Of a DNA stretch of 64,000 nucleotides, positions 24,243-32,423 are shown piece by piece; position 1 is the stretch's first letter; each line of letters starts with the position of its first letter. The notes under the pieces were generated by a model, which did not search any database, was not told the DNA's origin, and was given only the letters and a program-made list of their open reading frames with translations. Source of the stretch: an uncultured Lachnospiraceae bacterium. Lineage in GTDB: Bacteria > Bacillota > Clostridia > Lachnospirales > Lachnospiraceae. The stretch lies in assembly GCA_949287925.1 (NCBI GenBank), contig CASEIR010000054.1:1-64000 (forward strand), in the 5' to 3' direction. The position numbers and the translations under genes were made by a program.

Positions 24243-24656
24243 ATGGCATCATCAAAAAATTTTACAGAAGTACTAATAGGGGGAAAGGTGTTCACGCTCA
24301 GCGGGTTCGAAAGTGAAGACTATCTGCAGAAAGTATCTACCTATCTGAACCATAAGATTGAAGAATGCAGTAACAGCGAGGGATACCGCAAGCAGAGCGC
24401 TGAGACCAGAAGCATCCTCCTTGCCCTGAATATTGCGGATGATTACTTCAAGGCGAAGAAACAAGGCGGCAGTCTGGAGAGCGATATTGAGGCTAAGGAT
24501 AAAGAAATGTATGATCTGAAGCATGAACTGATATCGGTTCAGATTAAACTGGAGAATGCCGAAAAGGCGATGGACAAGCTGAAGGAAGAGAATAAGGACT
24601 TGCAGATGAAGATCGTTCAGCTGGAAACAGAGATCAAGAATAATCGTAAAAAATAG
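24243..24656 (+). CDS. zapA: Cell division protein ZapA
   Basis: 137 residues. The N-terminal ZapA domain (FTEVLIGGKVFTLSGFESED then YLQKVSTYLNHKIEEC) is followed by a long coiled coil (about residues 75-137) rich in Glu and Lys. ZapA cross-links FtsZ filaments at the division ring. GAGGAGG (24230-24236) supports the ATG at 24243. The coiled coil is longer than in E. coli ZapA. Own promoter and terminator. Confidence 0.85.
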   Translation: MASSKNFTEVLIGGKVFTLSGFESEDYLQKVSTYLNHKIEECSNSEGYRKQSAETRSILLALNIADDYFKAKKQGGSLESDIEAKDKEMYDLKHELISVQIKLENAEKAMDKLKEENKDLQMKIVQLETEIKNNRKK

Positions 24657-24680
24657 GCTGTCGTTTGACAGCCTTTTTTC
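24657..24680 (+). terminator. Terminator after zapA
   Basis: Stem GGCTGTC (24657-24663) / GACAGCC (24668-24674), loop GTTT, tail TTTTTT. It starts right after the zapA stop. Confidence 0.93.
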
Positions 24681-24689
24681 AAGGTGATA

Positions 24690-26825
24690 ATGCTTATGAT
24701 AGATAAAAAGATAGAGATCCTTGCTCCGGCAGGATCTTATAACAGCCTGCGGGCGGCGGTTTCCGCCGGGGCCGATGCGGTTTATCTGGGTGGTACACGG
24801 TTTGGAGCACGTGCCTTTGCTCAGAATTTCAATGAAGAAGAGATGCTGTCTGCTATCGATTATGCACATATTCATGGAAGGCGTGTCTATCTGACTGTTA
24901 ATACACTTCTCAAAAATGCGGAGCTGGATGAACTATATGGGTATCTGTATCCATTTTACCGGGAGGGGCTGGATGGAGTAATTGTCCAGGATCTTGGGGC
25001 GGCAGAACGGATCAGAGAATGGTATCCCAGGATGGAACTTCACGCCAGCACACAGATGACAATTACACATACCGCAGGAGCGGAACTGTTAAAAGAACGA
25101 GGATTCGTCCGAGTAGTTCCGGCAAGGGAACTCAGTCTGTCTGAAATCCGGAGCATGAAGCGGCAGACAGGTCTGGAGATGGAGTGCTTTGTTCATGGAG
25201 CGCTTTGCTATTGTTATTCCGGACAGTGTCTGCTCAGCAGTATGATAGGAGGAAGAAGTGGCAACCGCGGACAGTGTGCGCAGCCGTGCCGCCTTCCCTA
25301 CTCGGTTTCCGGGAAACAGCCGGCGGATCTTATGAGCCTGAAAGATCTTTGCACAATCGACTTGCTTCCGCAGCTGATAGAAGCTGGTGTTGACTCATTT
25401 AAGATAGAAGGAAGAATGAAGCAACCGGAGTATGTCTATACGGTAACAGAGGTTTACAGGCGTTATGCAGACCGGTATCTGTCCGGGGAAGGATCATTTC
25501 ATGTGGATGAAGAAGACCGGAACAAGCTTTTGTCTGTATACCGGCGTCGGGGATATACAGATGGATATTATCACCGCCATAATGGGAAAGAGATGATATC
25601 CTTTGGACGGATGGATGGAGGAGAAGAGCCGCCCCAGGAGACGGTATACAAGACCCAGGAAAAGATCCGGGGTAAACTGACGCTTTCGCCGGGAGAGCCT
25701 GCAAAGCTTGTGATGGAATGCGGAAAAGTAAGATGTGAATGTGAAGGCGGTGTTCCGGAACCAGCAAAAAGACAACCGTTGACAGCTGGACGGATCCGGG
25801 AACAGATGGAGAAAACGGGAAATACAGAATATGTATTTGAACAGCTGGAGGTGGAAGTCGAAGGGGAGTTGTTTCTTCCCATGCAGGCGCTGAATGAATT
25901 GCGGAGACGGGGAATTTGGCAGCTGACCGAGGAGATCCTGAATAGCTACCGTCGTGAAATTGCTAAAAACAGGCCGCAGGGAGGCCATCCTGCGAAAGAA
26001 ACAGAAGAGCCTCCCCGGAGATTGCGGCTGGCCGCATTGGTTCAGGATACCGCGTTGCTTCCGTGTCTGGGAAATGATCAGAAGATTTCGCGAATCTATG
26101 TCGAAAGCGAGATAGCTTTCACGAAAAACATGATCAAATATATGAAAAAAGAAAAGAAAAAGCAGGAGTATTTTCTGGCGATGCCGTATATTTTCCGCGA
26201 ACCGACACAGCGGCAGTACGAAGAATATTATCCTTTGCTGGAGCAGATGTTCGATGGGGTGCTGGTCCGGAATCTGGAGAGTATTTGCTGGCTCCGTGAG
26301 CACGGGTATCAGAAACCGGTTCGTACAGATTCGAATGTTTATTGTTTTAACCGTTACAGTAAAGCAGTGATCCGTGAATTGGGAATGGAAGGGTTTACTG
26401 CGCCTGTGGAGCTGAACCGCGGTGAATTGAAAGATCTGGGACTGCATACGGCTTCTTTGGTCGTGTATGGGCATCAGCCGGTTATGGTTTCGGCGAACTG
26501 TATACGCAAAACAACGAACGGATGCAGCCGCAGGAACGGATGGATGTGGATAAAAGACCGGTATCAGAAGAAATTTGCGGTTAAAAATTGCTGTGATTAC
26601 TGTTATAATGTGGTTTATAATACTTCGTTTTTGTATCTGGCGGATCTGGCAGAGGAAATATGCGGATTAAAGCCTCAGGAGATCCGGATGGATTTCACGA
26701 CGGAAACTCCGGAAGAAGCAGGGAAAATTGCCGGCTTGTACCGGGACGCGTTTTTGCTGGGGATGCCGACGAGGATTCCGGAAAACGGATTTACAAGAGG
26801 GCATTATAAAAGGGGAGTGAAGTAG
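24690..26825 (+). CDS. U32 family peptidase-like protein, two-domain (RlhA/YdcP-type)
   Basis: 711 residues. N-terminal U32 TIM-barrel (ILAPAGSYNSLRAAVSAGAD; FVHGALCYCYSGQCLLSSM; GNRGQCAQPCRLPYS), then a DUF3656-type insert (about 340-450) and a further region ending with a Cys cluster (NCCDYCYNVVYNTSF). Characterised relatives such as RlhA hydroxylate 23S rRNA and others act in tRNA hydroxylation using prephenate, while the old collagenase label rests on weak evidence. The cysteines suggest an Fe-S cluster. AAGG (24681-24684) supports the start at 24690; 24696 is an alternative. A role in RNA modification is inferred. Confidence 0.82.
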   Translation: MLMIDKKIEILAPAGSYNSLRAAVSAGADAVYLGGTRFGARAFAQNFNEEEMLSAIDYAHIHGRRVYLTVNTLLKNAELDELYGYLYPFYREGLDGVIVQDLGAAERIREWYPRMELHASTQMTITHTAGAELLKERGFVRVVPARELSLSEIRSMKRQTGLEMECFVHGALCYCYSGQCLLSSMIGGRSGNRGQCAQPCRLPYSVSGKQPADLMSLKDLCTIDLLPQLIEAGVDSFKIEGRMKQPEYVYTVTEVYRRYADRYLSGEGSFHVDEEDRNKLLSVYRRRGYTDGYYHRHNGKEMISFGRMDGGEEPPQETVYKTQEKIRGKLTLSPGEPAKLVMECGKVRCECEGGVPEPAKRQPLTAGRIREQMEKTGNTEYVFEQLEVEVEGELFLPMQALNELRRRGIWQLTEEILNSYRREIAKNRPQGGHPAKETEEPPRRLRLAALVQDTALLPCLGNDQKISRIYVESEIAFTKNMIKYMKKEKKKQEYFLAMPYIFREPTQRQYEEYYPLLEQMFDGVLVRNLESICWLREHGYQKPVRTDSNVYCFNRYSKAVIRELGMEGFTAPVELNRGELKDLGLHTASLVVYGHQPVMVSANCIRKTTNGCSRRNGWMWIKDRYQKKFAVKNCCDYCYNVVYNTSFLYLADLAEEICGLKPQEIRMDFTTETPEEAGKIAGLYRDAFLLGMPTRIPENGFTRGHYKRGVK

Positions 26826-26833
26826 GTGAGGAT

Positions 26834-28306
26834 TTGGTTAATATAATTGTAGAAATATCCAAATATCTGATTATAATTTTTATGGCAGTTTATACGTATC
26901 TGTGCTTTAGTATTTTTGGATATTCGGATCCTGATAAGAAGAAGCTGCTGCTCAGAAGACAGAATATCCTGATGTTTACCATACAGCTTGTGGCGTTTAT
27001 GGTAATGTATCTTCAGACAGAAGACATTAAGATGCTGGCCTTTTATCTGATGCAGGTGGTTTTGTTTGGAGCAACCATACTTTTGTATACGAATCTATAT
27101 CCAAAAGTATCCCGGCTGGTGGTCAATAATATGTGTATGCTTCTGTGCGCGGGCTTGATTATGCTGACCCGGCTGAATTATGAAAAGGCAGTCAAGCAAT
27201 ATGTAATAGCAGCCGGAGCGATCGCCGTCAGCCTGGTGATACCGGTAATGATCCGGAAGTTCAAGTTTCTGTCGGAATGGCGGACATTTTACGGGGCCGC
27301 AGGTATAGTTTCCCTTGGAATCGTACTGGTGATCGGACAAGTGTCCTATGGGGCGATGCTTGGCTTTTCTGTCGGTGGAATCAGTATCCAGCCTTCTGAG
27401 CTTGTGAAAATCATTTTCGTGTTCTTCGTGGCATCCAGCTTCAAGAAATCGCTGGAATTCCGGAATATTGTGATTACCACGGCGATTGCGGCTTTTCATG
27501 TATTAATACTGGTGGTGTCCAAAGATCTTGGAGCAGCATTGATCGTGTTTATTGTATATCTGGTCATGCTTTATGTCGCAACCCGGCAGCCGCTTTATGT
27601 GCTGGCCGGATTGGGAGCGGGAAGTGTGGCATCTGTTCTGGCTTACTATCTGTTTGGACATGTCCGGACGCGTGTGATCGTGTGGAAGGATCCGTTTGCA
27701 TCTTATGACAGCGGCGGTTACCAGGTGGCCCAGTCGCTGTTTGCGATCGGAACCGGAGGATGGTTTGGGATGGGGCTGTTTCAGGGTGAGCCCAATACCA
27801 TACCAGTGGCAGAAGAAGATTTTATTTTTTCTGCCATTTCGGAGGAACTGGGAATCATCTTTGCACTCTGTCTGATACTGGTCTGCGTCAGCTGCTATGT
27901 GATGTTTTTGAATATTGCCATGCAACTGCACAGTATGTTCTATAAGATGGTAGCGCTGGGGCTTGGCACCTGCTATATCTTCCAGGTATTTCTGACGATT
28001 GGCGGAGTGACCAAGTTTATTCCGTCAACAGGCGTAACACTGCCGCTTGTCAGCTATGGAGGAAGTTCACTTCTTAGTACGCTGATTATGTTTGCAATCA
28101 TCCAGGGATTGTATATATTAAGAGAAGACGAGGAAGAGAATATTGAGAGAAGAAAAAAGGAAAGGCTACGAGCAAAGAGAAGCGGACAGGCTCCGGAAAA
28201 GAGAGTCAGAAAAACGAGAGATGTCCAGGAAAGACCGCAAGGCAGCCAACGAAAGAGACCGGAAAAAGGAAAAGGAAAAACGCGCCCGGAACAAAGAATT
28301 CGCTAG
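26834..28306 (+). CDS. SEDS family peptidoglycan polymerase (FtsW/RodA/SpoVE)
   Basis: 490 residues, TTG start after AGGTGAGG. About ten membrane helices. SEDS signatures are GGISIQPSELVKIIFVFF, DLGAALIVFIVYLVMLY (the motif with the catalytic Asp region), GGYQVAQSLFAIGTGGWFG and FIPSTGVTLPLVSYGGSSLL. The family polymerises lipid II glycan strands and works with a class B PBP, which is the next gene. The C-terminal tail of about 60 residues is very basic and low in complexity, and its last 86 bases (possibly 164) overlap the PBP gene in another frame. FtsW versus RodA cannot be settled from sequence alone. Confidence 0.92.
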   Translation: MVNIIVEISKYLIIIFMAVYTYLCFSIFGYSDPDKKKLLLRRQNILMFTIQLVAFMVMYLQTEDIKMLAFYLMQVVLFGATILLYTNLYPKVSRLVVNNMCMLLCAGLIMLTRLNYEKAVKQYVIAAGAIAVSLVIPVMIRKFKFLSEWRTFYGAAGIVSLGIVLVIGQVSYGAMLGFSVGGISIQPSELVKIIFVFFVASSFKKSLEFRNIVITTAIAAFHVLILVVSKDLGAALIVFIVYLVMLYVATRQPLYVLAGLGAGSVASVLAYYLFGHVRTRVIVWKDPFASYDSGGYQVAQSLFAIGTGGWFGMGLFQGEPNTIPVAEEDFIFSAISEELGIIFALCLILVCVSCYVMFLNIAMQLHSMFYKMVALGLGTCYIFQVFLTIGGVTKFIPSTGVTLPLVSYGGSSLLSTLIMFAIIQGLYILREDEEENIERRKKERLRAKRSGQAPEKRVRKTRDVQERPQGSQRKRPEKGKGKTRPEQRIR

Positions 28307-29672
28307 AGTGACTTATTTTTTCGTCGCATTGTTTCTTGTGATGATGGGGTATATTGTGTATTTTCAGGTGGTCAGAAGCCGGGACATTATCAGGAGTCCC
28401 TATAATGCCAGGCAGGATTCCTATGCGGACAGGGTTGTAAGAGGGAAGATTATTGACAGTAATGGAAATGTGCTGGCGCAGACGAATGTTCAGCCGGACG
28501 GAAGCGAAGTGCGGGAATACCCGTATGGCGCAACGTTCGCCCATGTGGTGGGATATACGGCGAAGGGGAAGAGCGGTCTGGAGTCTGAGATGAATTTTGA
28601 ATTGCTGACTTCGAATGCATTTTTCCTGGAAAAGCTCAAAAATGAATTTCAGGATCAGAAGAACATGGGGGACACCGTCGTTACGACTTTGGACGCGAAC
28701 CTGCAGCAGGCGGCTTATTCTGCGCTTGGGAATAATAAAGGTGCGGTAGTCGTAATGGAGCCGGATACTGGAAAAATTCTTGCCATGGTATCAAAACCCG
28801 ATTACGACCCGAATACAGTGGCGGCGGACTGGGAATCTTTGAATACAGATGAAAACAGCGCCCTTCTGAACCGGGCCACACAGGGGCAGTATGCCCCCGG
28901 ATCTACATTTAAGATTGTGACGGCGCTGGAATATATGCGAGAAAATCCAGGGTATGACAGCTATAACTATGACTGTACGGGCGTGATCGAAGCAGACGGG
29001 ACATCGATCCGCTGTTACGGCGGACATGTACATGGACAGGTGAGTTTCCGCGACAGTCTGGCATATTCCTGCAATACTTCTTTCTGTAATATAGGGCTGT
29101 CGCTGGATGTCGGCAGTTTCCGAGATACAGCTGGGGAACTGTTGTTCAATTCTTCGCTGCCATCGGTGCTGCCTTACTATAAAAGCAGCTTTAAGCTGGA
29201 TAATAATTCCAGTACAGCGGACCGGATGATGACTGCCATGGGGCAGGGGAAAACGCAGGTCAGTCCATATCATATGGCACTGATTACTTCAGCAATTGCA
29301 AATGGCGGCGTGTTGATGGAGCCGTATCTGGTAGATGCAGTTACCAATTATACGGGAACCCAGATTGAGAAGAATATGCCGGAAGAGTATAAAAGACTGA
29401 TGTCGGCACAGGAAGCTTCAGCGTTGAAAGATTATATGACCAGCGTGGTGGAATACGGAACGGCGTCCGCGCTGAGCGGCCAGTCCTATACAGCTGCCGG
29501 AAAGACAGGAACGGCGGAATACAGTTCGGATAAAGAGAAGGATCATTCCTGGTTTGTGGGAATGAGCAATGTAGACAATCCGGATCTGGTGATCAGCGTG
29601 ATCATTGAAAGTTCGGACGGCTCGGCAAAAGCTGTAAATATCGCAAAACAGGTGTTTGATGCCTACTATTAA
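28221..29672 (+). CDS. Class B penicillin-binding protein (D,D-transpeptidase)
   Basis: 483 residues from the ATG at 28221; a TTG at 28143 would add 26 basic residues. A basic cytoplasmic tail and a single membrane helix (VTYFFVALFLVMMGYIVYF) precede the transpeptidase domain. Its catalytic motifs are all present: SxxK in APGSTFKIVTALEY (about residue 227), SxN in YSCNTSFC and KTG in AGKTGTAEYSS (about residue 428). It has only a short stretch where a dimerisation domain would be. It cross-links septal or side-wall peptidoglycan made by the SEDS partner. Neither start has an ideal ribosome binding site, and coupling to the upstream gene is likely. Confidence 0.9.
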   Translation: MSRKDRKAANERDRKKEKEKRARNKEFARVTYFFVALFLVMMGYIVYFQVVRSRDIIRSPYNARQDSYADRVVRGKIIDSNGNVLAQTNVQPDGSEVREYPYGATFAHVVGYTAKGKSGLESEMNFELLTSNAFFLEKLKNEFQDQKNMGDTVVTTLDANLQQAAYSALGNNKGAVVVMEPDTGKILAMVSKPDYDPNTVAADWESLNTDENSALLNRATQGQYAPGSTFKIVTALEYMRENPGYDSYNYDCTGVIEADGTSIRCYGGHVHGQVSFRDSLAYSCNTSFCNIGLSLDVGSFRDTAGELLFNSSLPSVLPYYKSSFKLDNNSSTADRMMTAMGQGKTQVSPYHMALITSAIANGGVLMEPYLVDAVTNYTGTQIEKNMPEEYKRLMSAQEASALKDYMTSVVEYGTASALSGQSYTAAGKTGTAEYSSDKEKDHSWFVGMSNVDNPDLVISVIIESSDGSAKAVNIAKQVFDAYY

Positions 29673-29704
29673 TCGTTCAGGACGAAAAGAGGAGTGGTTT
29701 CCTG

Positions 29705-30028
29705 ATGAAATATTATAAACATCTTTATCTTTCGGAAGATTTGGAAAAAAAGAAAGATAAAGTGAGGAAAAAGCTGGAGCAGAAAAAGTTCCAGATGGAT
29801 ATTTGTCTGATTGTTCTGGCTGAAGATGAGAAAAATCAGCTGGAGATCTATCCTTCCCTGCTTTTTCTGCAGCCTTCCTACCCTGACCGGGATTATTTTG
29901 TTGTGGGAATTGCAAAAGGTATGGATGAGGCAGTGGAACTGGTGGAAGAAATAACTCAGGAAGTGTATAATGAGACAAAAGGGGCTGACATTCGTTCCTA
30001 TATATTAAAAAAAGAACAGGAAGAGTAA
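29705..30028 (+). CDS. Conserved small protein of unknown function
   Basis: 107 residues, with AGAGGAG upstream of the ATG. Mostly charged and soluble: a basic N-terminal helix (LEKKKDKVRKKLEQKK), a central hydrophobic strand region (MDICLIVLAE; YPSLLFLQPSYPDRDYFVVG), and an acidic helix (MDEAVELVEEITQEVYNET). It resembles no family I can name with certainty. It sits 32 bases after the PBP gene and 1 base before the DUF2953 gene, suggesting a link to the envelope or sporulation genes around it. Confidence 0.75.
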   Translation: MKYYKHLYLSEDLEKKKDKVRKKLEQKKFQMDICLIVLAEDEKNQLEIYPSLLFLQPSYPDRDYFVVGIAKGMDEAVELVEEITQEVYNETKGADIRSYILKKEQEE

Positions 30029-30029
30029 T

Positions 30030-31010
30030 ATGCTGCAGATTCTATGGCTGATCTTAAAGATTATAGGGATTATAATTGCAGTAATACTGGGGATACTGGT
30101 ATTATTGCTATGTATTGTATTGCTTGCCCCGGTACATTATAAGGGGAGTGCTGAGTCGGACGGGGGATTGGAAAAGATAAGAGCGGATATCCGGGTAACC
30201 TGGCTGCTGCGGTTGTTGAGTTTCCAGATGAATTATGAAGAGAATCAATTGCGTTGGCGTTTCCGGGTTGCATGGAAGACTTTCGGACAGGAAAACGAAG
30301 ACGAGGTGGATGATTATGAGAAAATTACAGTGGAAGAAGAGAAAGAAACAGTTTCAGAGAGTGCGGAAGATCTGGAAGAATCTGAAGAAAAGATTCCGGA
30401 AGAAACAGCTCAGCCTGAAAAACATGAAGAAAGAGTCGAAGAAGATCCGGAAGATCTGGAAAAAATCAAAGCCCGTAGTCTGCCGGAAAAAGAAAGAACT
30501 TCTGAAGCATCTGCAAAGGAAAAGAAGTCTTTATGGGAGAAAGCTGTATACAAGGCGGAACAGATTAAGAAAAAGATCATAGGGTTGCTGAAAAAGATCA
30601 AATATACATTTCAGAGAATCTGTGATAGAATAAAGGTGTTGTCAGATAAGAAAGAAAAACTGAAACAGTTTGTGACGGATGAGAGACACCGGCATGCATT
30701 TTCGGTTTTCCAAAATGCAGTATTCCGTTTCCTGAAACGTATCTGCCCCGGCAAAATTCAGGGCAGGATTCATTTCGGGTTTGAAGATCCTTCCTATACT
30801 GGACGTGTGCTGGCCGGACTGGCGGTTGTGTATCCGTTCACTGGAAATCATCTTCGAGTGGAACCGGATTTTGAAAACAGGGTCCTGGAAGGATCAATTT
30901 CCTGGAAGGGAAGCATTCTGATCCTTGATGCTGCCATACTGGTATGGAAGCTGTTCTGGTGCAGGGATGTCCGGGCAACTTATCGTGATATAAAAAGCTT
31001 TGAATTGTAG
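30030..31010 (+). CDS. DUF2953 domain-containing membrane protein
   Basis: 326 residues. An N-terminal membrane helix (about 7-33) is followed by YKGSAESDGG, then a long Glu/Lys-rich, low-complexity charged region (about residues 90-210). A C-terminal DUF2953 part follows, with QGRIHFGFEDPSYTGRVLAG and VYPFTGNHLRVEPDFENRVL. In Bacillus, the DUF2953 gene ytfI lies just before ytfJ (gerW); the same order occurs here. Function unknown, probably sporulation-linked. Confidence 0.8.
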   Translation: MLQILWLILKIIGIIIAVILGILVLLLCIVLLAPVHYKGSAESDGGLEKIRADIRVTWLLRLLSFQMNYEENQLRWRFRVAWKTFGQENEDEVDDYEKITVEEEKETVSESAEDLEESEEKIPEETAQPEKHEERVEEDPEDLEKIKARSLPEKERTSEASAKEKKSLWEKAVYKAEQIKKKIIGLLKKIKYTFQRICDRIKVLSDKKEKLKQFVTDERHRHAFSVFQNAVFRFLKRICPGKIQGRIHFGFEDPSYTGRVLAGLAVVYPFTGNHLRVEPDFENRVLEGSISWKGSILILDAAILVWKLFWCRDVRATYRDIKSFEL

Positions 31011-31024
31011 AGGAGGATAAATAT

Positions 31025-31408
31025 ATGGCAGAGAATACGTTTAAAGGGACAGTGGAAGCTTTGTTTCATGGACTTGACGGAGTGGTTTCATCAAAAACCG
31101 TTGTGGGTGAAGCAATCCATATCGGAGATACGATTCTGCTTCCTCTGGTCGATGTTTCATTCGGCATCGGAGCCGGCGCGTTCAATGGGGAAAAGAAGGA
31201 AAGAGGCGCCGGAGGAATCGGCGGTAAGATGACCCCGTGCGCAGTTCTTGTGATCCAGAACGGACATACAAAACTTGTAAATGTTAAGAATCAGGATACT
31301 GTAACTAAGATCCTGGATATGATCCCGGATGTAATCGACAAGTTTACGGATAAGGATGAGAAGATGACAGAGCAGGATGTCATGGATATTCTGGACGAAG
31401 CGGAATAG
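31025..31408 (+). CDS. gerW: GerW/YtfJ family sporulation protein
   Basis: 127 residues. The family core is GEAIHIGDTILLPLVDVSFG then a glycine-rich stretch (GIGAGAFNGEKKERGAGGIG) and TPCAVLVIQNGHTKLVNVKN. B. subtilis YtfJ/GerW is a spore protein needed for germination with some nutrients. AGAGGAGG precedes the ATG. Its position after the DUF2953 gene matches Bacillus and supports the call. Confidence 0.9.
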   Translation: MAENTFKGTVEALFHGLDGVVSSKTVVGEAIHIGDTILLPLVDVSFGIGAGAFNGEKKERGAGGIGGKMTPCAVLVIQNGHTKLVNVKNQDTVTKILDMIPDVIDKFTDKDEKMTEQDVMDILDEAE

Positions 31409-31475
31409 CTGGCATAGAAGGATATAATAGAGGAACGGACACATATACTGTACAAAAGAGAACCGGAGGCTGTAC

Positions 31476-31613
31476 ATGAAGCGTGTTGTGGGTTTCGCCT
31501 TGTTCTGGGTTGCAGTCGGAATCATTCTGGCGCTTGTTTTGCCGAATACTTTTGTAGAGGTATTGTGCATTATACTATGTGTTCTGGCAGGATACAATCT
31601 GTTCTTTTGTTAA
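31476..31613 (+). CDS. 45-residue two-helix membrane protein
   Basis: A short frame of 46 codons beginning MKRVVGFALFWVAVGII and ending in YNLFFC, stop TAA at 31611-31613. GGAGG (31465-31469) lies 6 bases before the ATG. Two hydrophobic segments (about residues 5-22 and 27-44) are separated by PNTF, so a hairpin in the membrane is predicted. It lies 67 bases after gerW and before the rpmB promoter, so it is probably the last gene of the PBP-DUF2953-gerW run. No family is recognised. Its size makes it easy to miss. Confidence 0.72.
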   Translation: MKRVVGFALFWVAVGIILALVLPNTFVEVLCIILCVLAGYNLFFC

Positions 31614-31627
31614 TTTGAAAATAGTAC

Positions 31628-31656
31628 TTGCTTTTGTGGATTATATCTGTTAGAAT
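31628..31656 (+). promoter_or_regulatory. Sigma-A promoter for rpmB
   Basis: TTGCTT (31628-31633), 17-nt spacer, TAGAAT (31651-31656); leader of about 50 bases. Confidence 0.6.
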
Positions 31657-31711
31657 ACTAGTGTTGTGAGTCTGTGGTACAGACGATTACGGAGTGTTAG
31701 GAGGTGCAGTC

Positions 31712-31900
31712 ATGGCAAAATGTGCTATTTGTGAAAAGGGTGCTCATTTCGGTAATAATGTAAGCCACTCTAATAGAAAGACACCAAAGATGTGGAAATC
31801 AAATGTAAAATCAGTTCGCGTTAAAACAGAAAACGGAGCAACAAAGAAGATGTATGTATGTACTTCTTGTCTCAAATCCGGTAAAGTTGAACGTGCATAA
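31712..31900 (+). CDS. rpmB: 50S ribosomal protein L28
   Basis: 62 residues, normal length. MAKCAICEKGAHFGNNVSHS at the N-terminus and KMYVCTSCLKSGKVERA at the end form a zinc-ribbon type with two CxxC pairs (C4/C7 and C53/C56). The ATG at 31712 follows GGAGGTG; an upstream in-frame start at 31694 would precede the site. Monocistronic, with its own promoter and terminator. Confidence 0.97.
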   Translation: MAKCAICEKGAHFGNNVSHSNRKTPKMWKSNVKSVRVKTENGATKKMYVCTSCLKSGKVERA

Positions 31901-31914
31901 TCAGGCAGGATGAG

Positions 31915-31948
31915 AATCCAGATTCTGTGATGGAATCTGGATTTTTTT
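31915..31948 (+). terminator. Terminator after rpmB
   Basis: Stem AATCCAGATTC (31915-31925) / GAATCTGGATT (31933-31943), followed by TTTTTTT. Confidence 0.93.
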
Positions 31949-31961
31949 GAACCTGCCAATA

Positions 31962-31990
31962 TTGTAAACAGAAGGGAATAATAGTATAAT
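31962..31990 (+). promoter_or_regulatory. Sigma-A promoter for asp23-fakA
   Basis: TTGTAA (31962-31967), 17-nt spacer, TATAAT (31985-31990); leader of about 48 bases. Confidence 0.6.
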
Positions 31991-32044
31991 AATATCAATT
32001 ATGTATTGTGTATATAGATACAATAAGAATCGGAGGTTCAGGGT

Positions 32045-32404
32045 ATGAAAGGATGTATTAGTACAGATCTGGGTATTATAACGATTGATCCGGATGTGAT
32101 TGCAAAATATGCCGGAACAGTAGCGGTTGAGTGTTTTGGTATTGTGGGAATGGCTGCTGTTAACGTGAAGGACGGGCTGGTTCATCTATTGAAGAAGGAG
32201 AGTCTGACCAAGGGAATCCAGGTTGGAATTTCAGACGAGAATCATATCAGCATCAACTTCCATATTATCGTTGCTTACGGTGTGAGTATATCTGCTGTGA
32301 CAGAAAATCTGATCAGCAATGTGAAATATAAAGTAGAAGAATTTTCAGGTATGCCTGTGGATAAGATCAATATCTACATCGAAGGCGTCAGAGTCATTGA
32401 TTAG
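32045..32404 (+). CDS. Asp23/Gls24 family protein (YloU-like)
   Basis: 119 residues. GIITIDPDVIAKYAGTVAVE then CFGIVGMAA, and near the end VKYKVEEFSGMPVDKINIYI, are typical of Asp23/YloU. The family is linked to envelope stress, but the molecular role is unclear. CGGAGG precedes the ATG. The order yloU-yloV(fakA)-recG is the same as in Bacillus. Confidence 0.9.
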   Translation: MKGCISTDLGIITIDPDVIAKYAGTVAVECFGIVGMAAVNVKDGLVHLLKKESLTKGIQVGISDENHISINFHIIVAYGVSISAVTENLISNVKYKVEEFSGMPVDKINIYIEGVRVID

Positions 32405-32423
32405 GTAAGGAGGAACGTAAGAA

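Noticed and set aside
25494..26474. 326-codon antisense frame inside the U32 gene
   Set aside because: The sense strand encodes conserved U32 domains; the antisense protein is low in plausibility and matches nothing.
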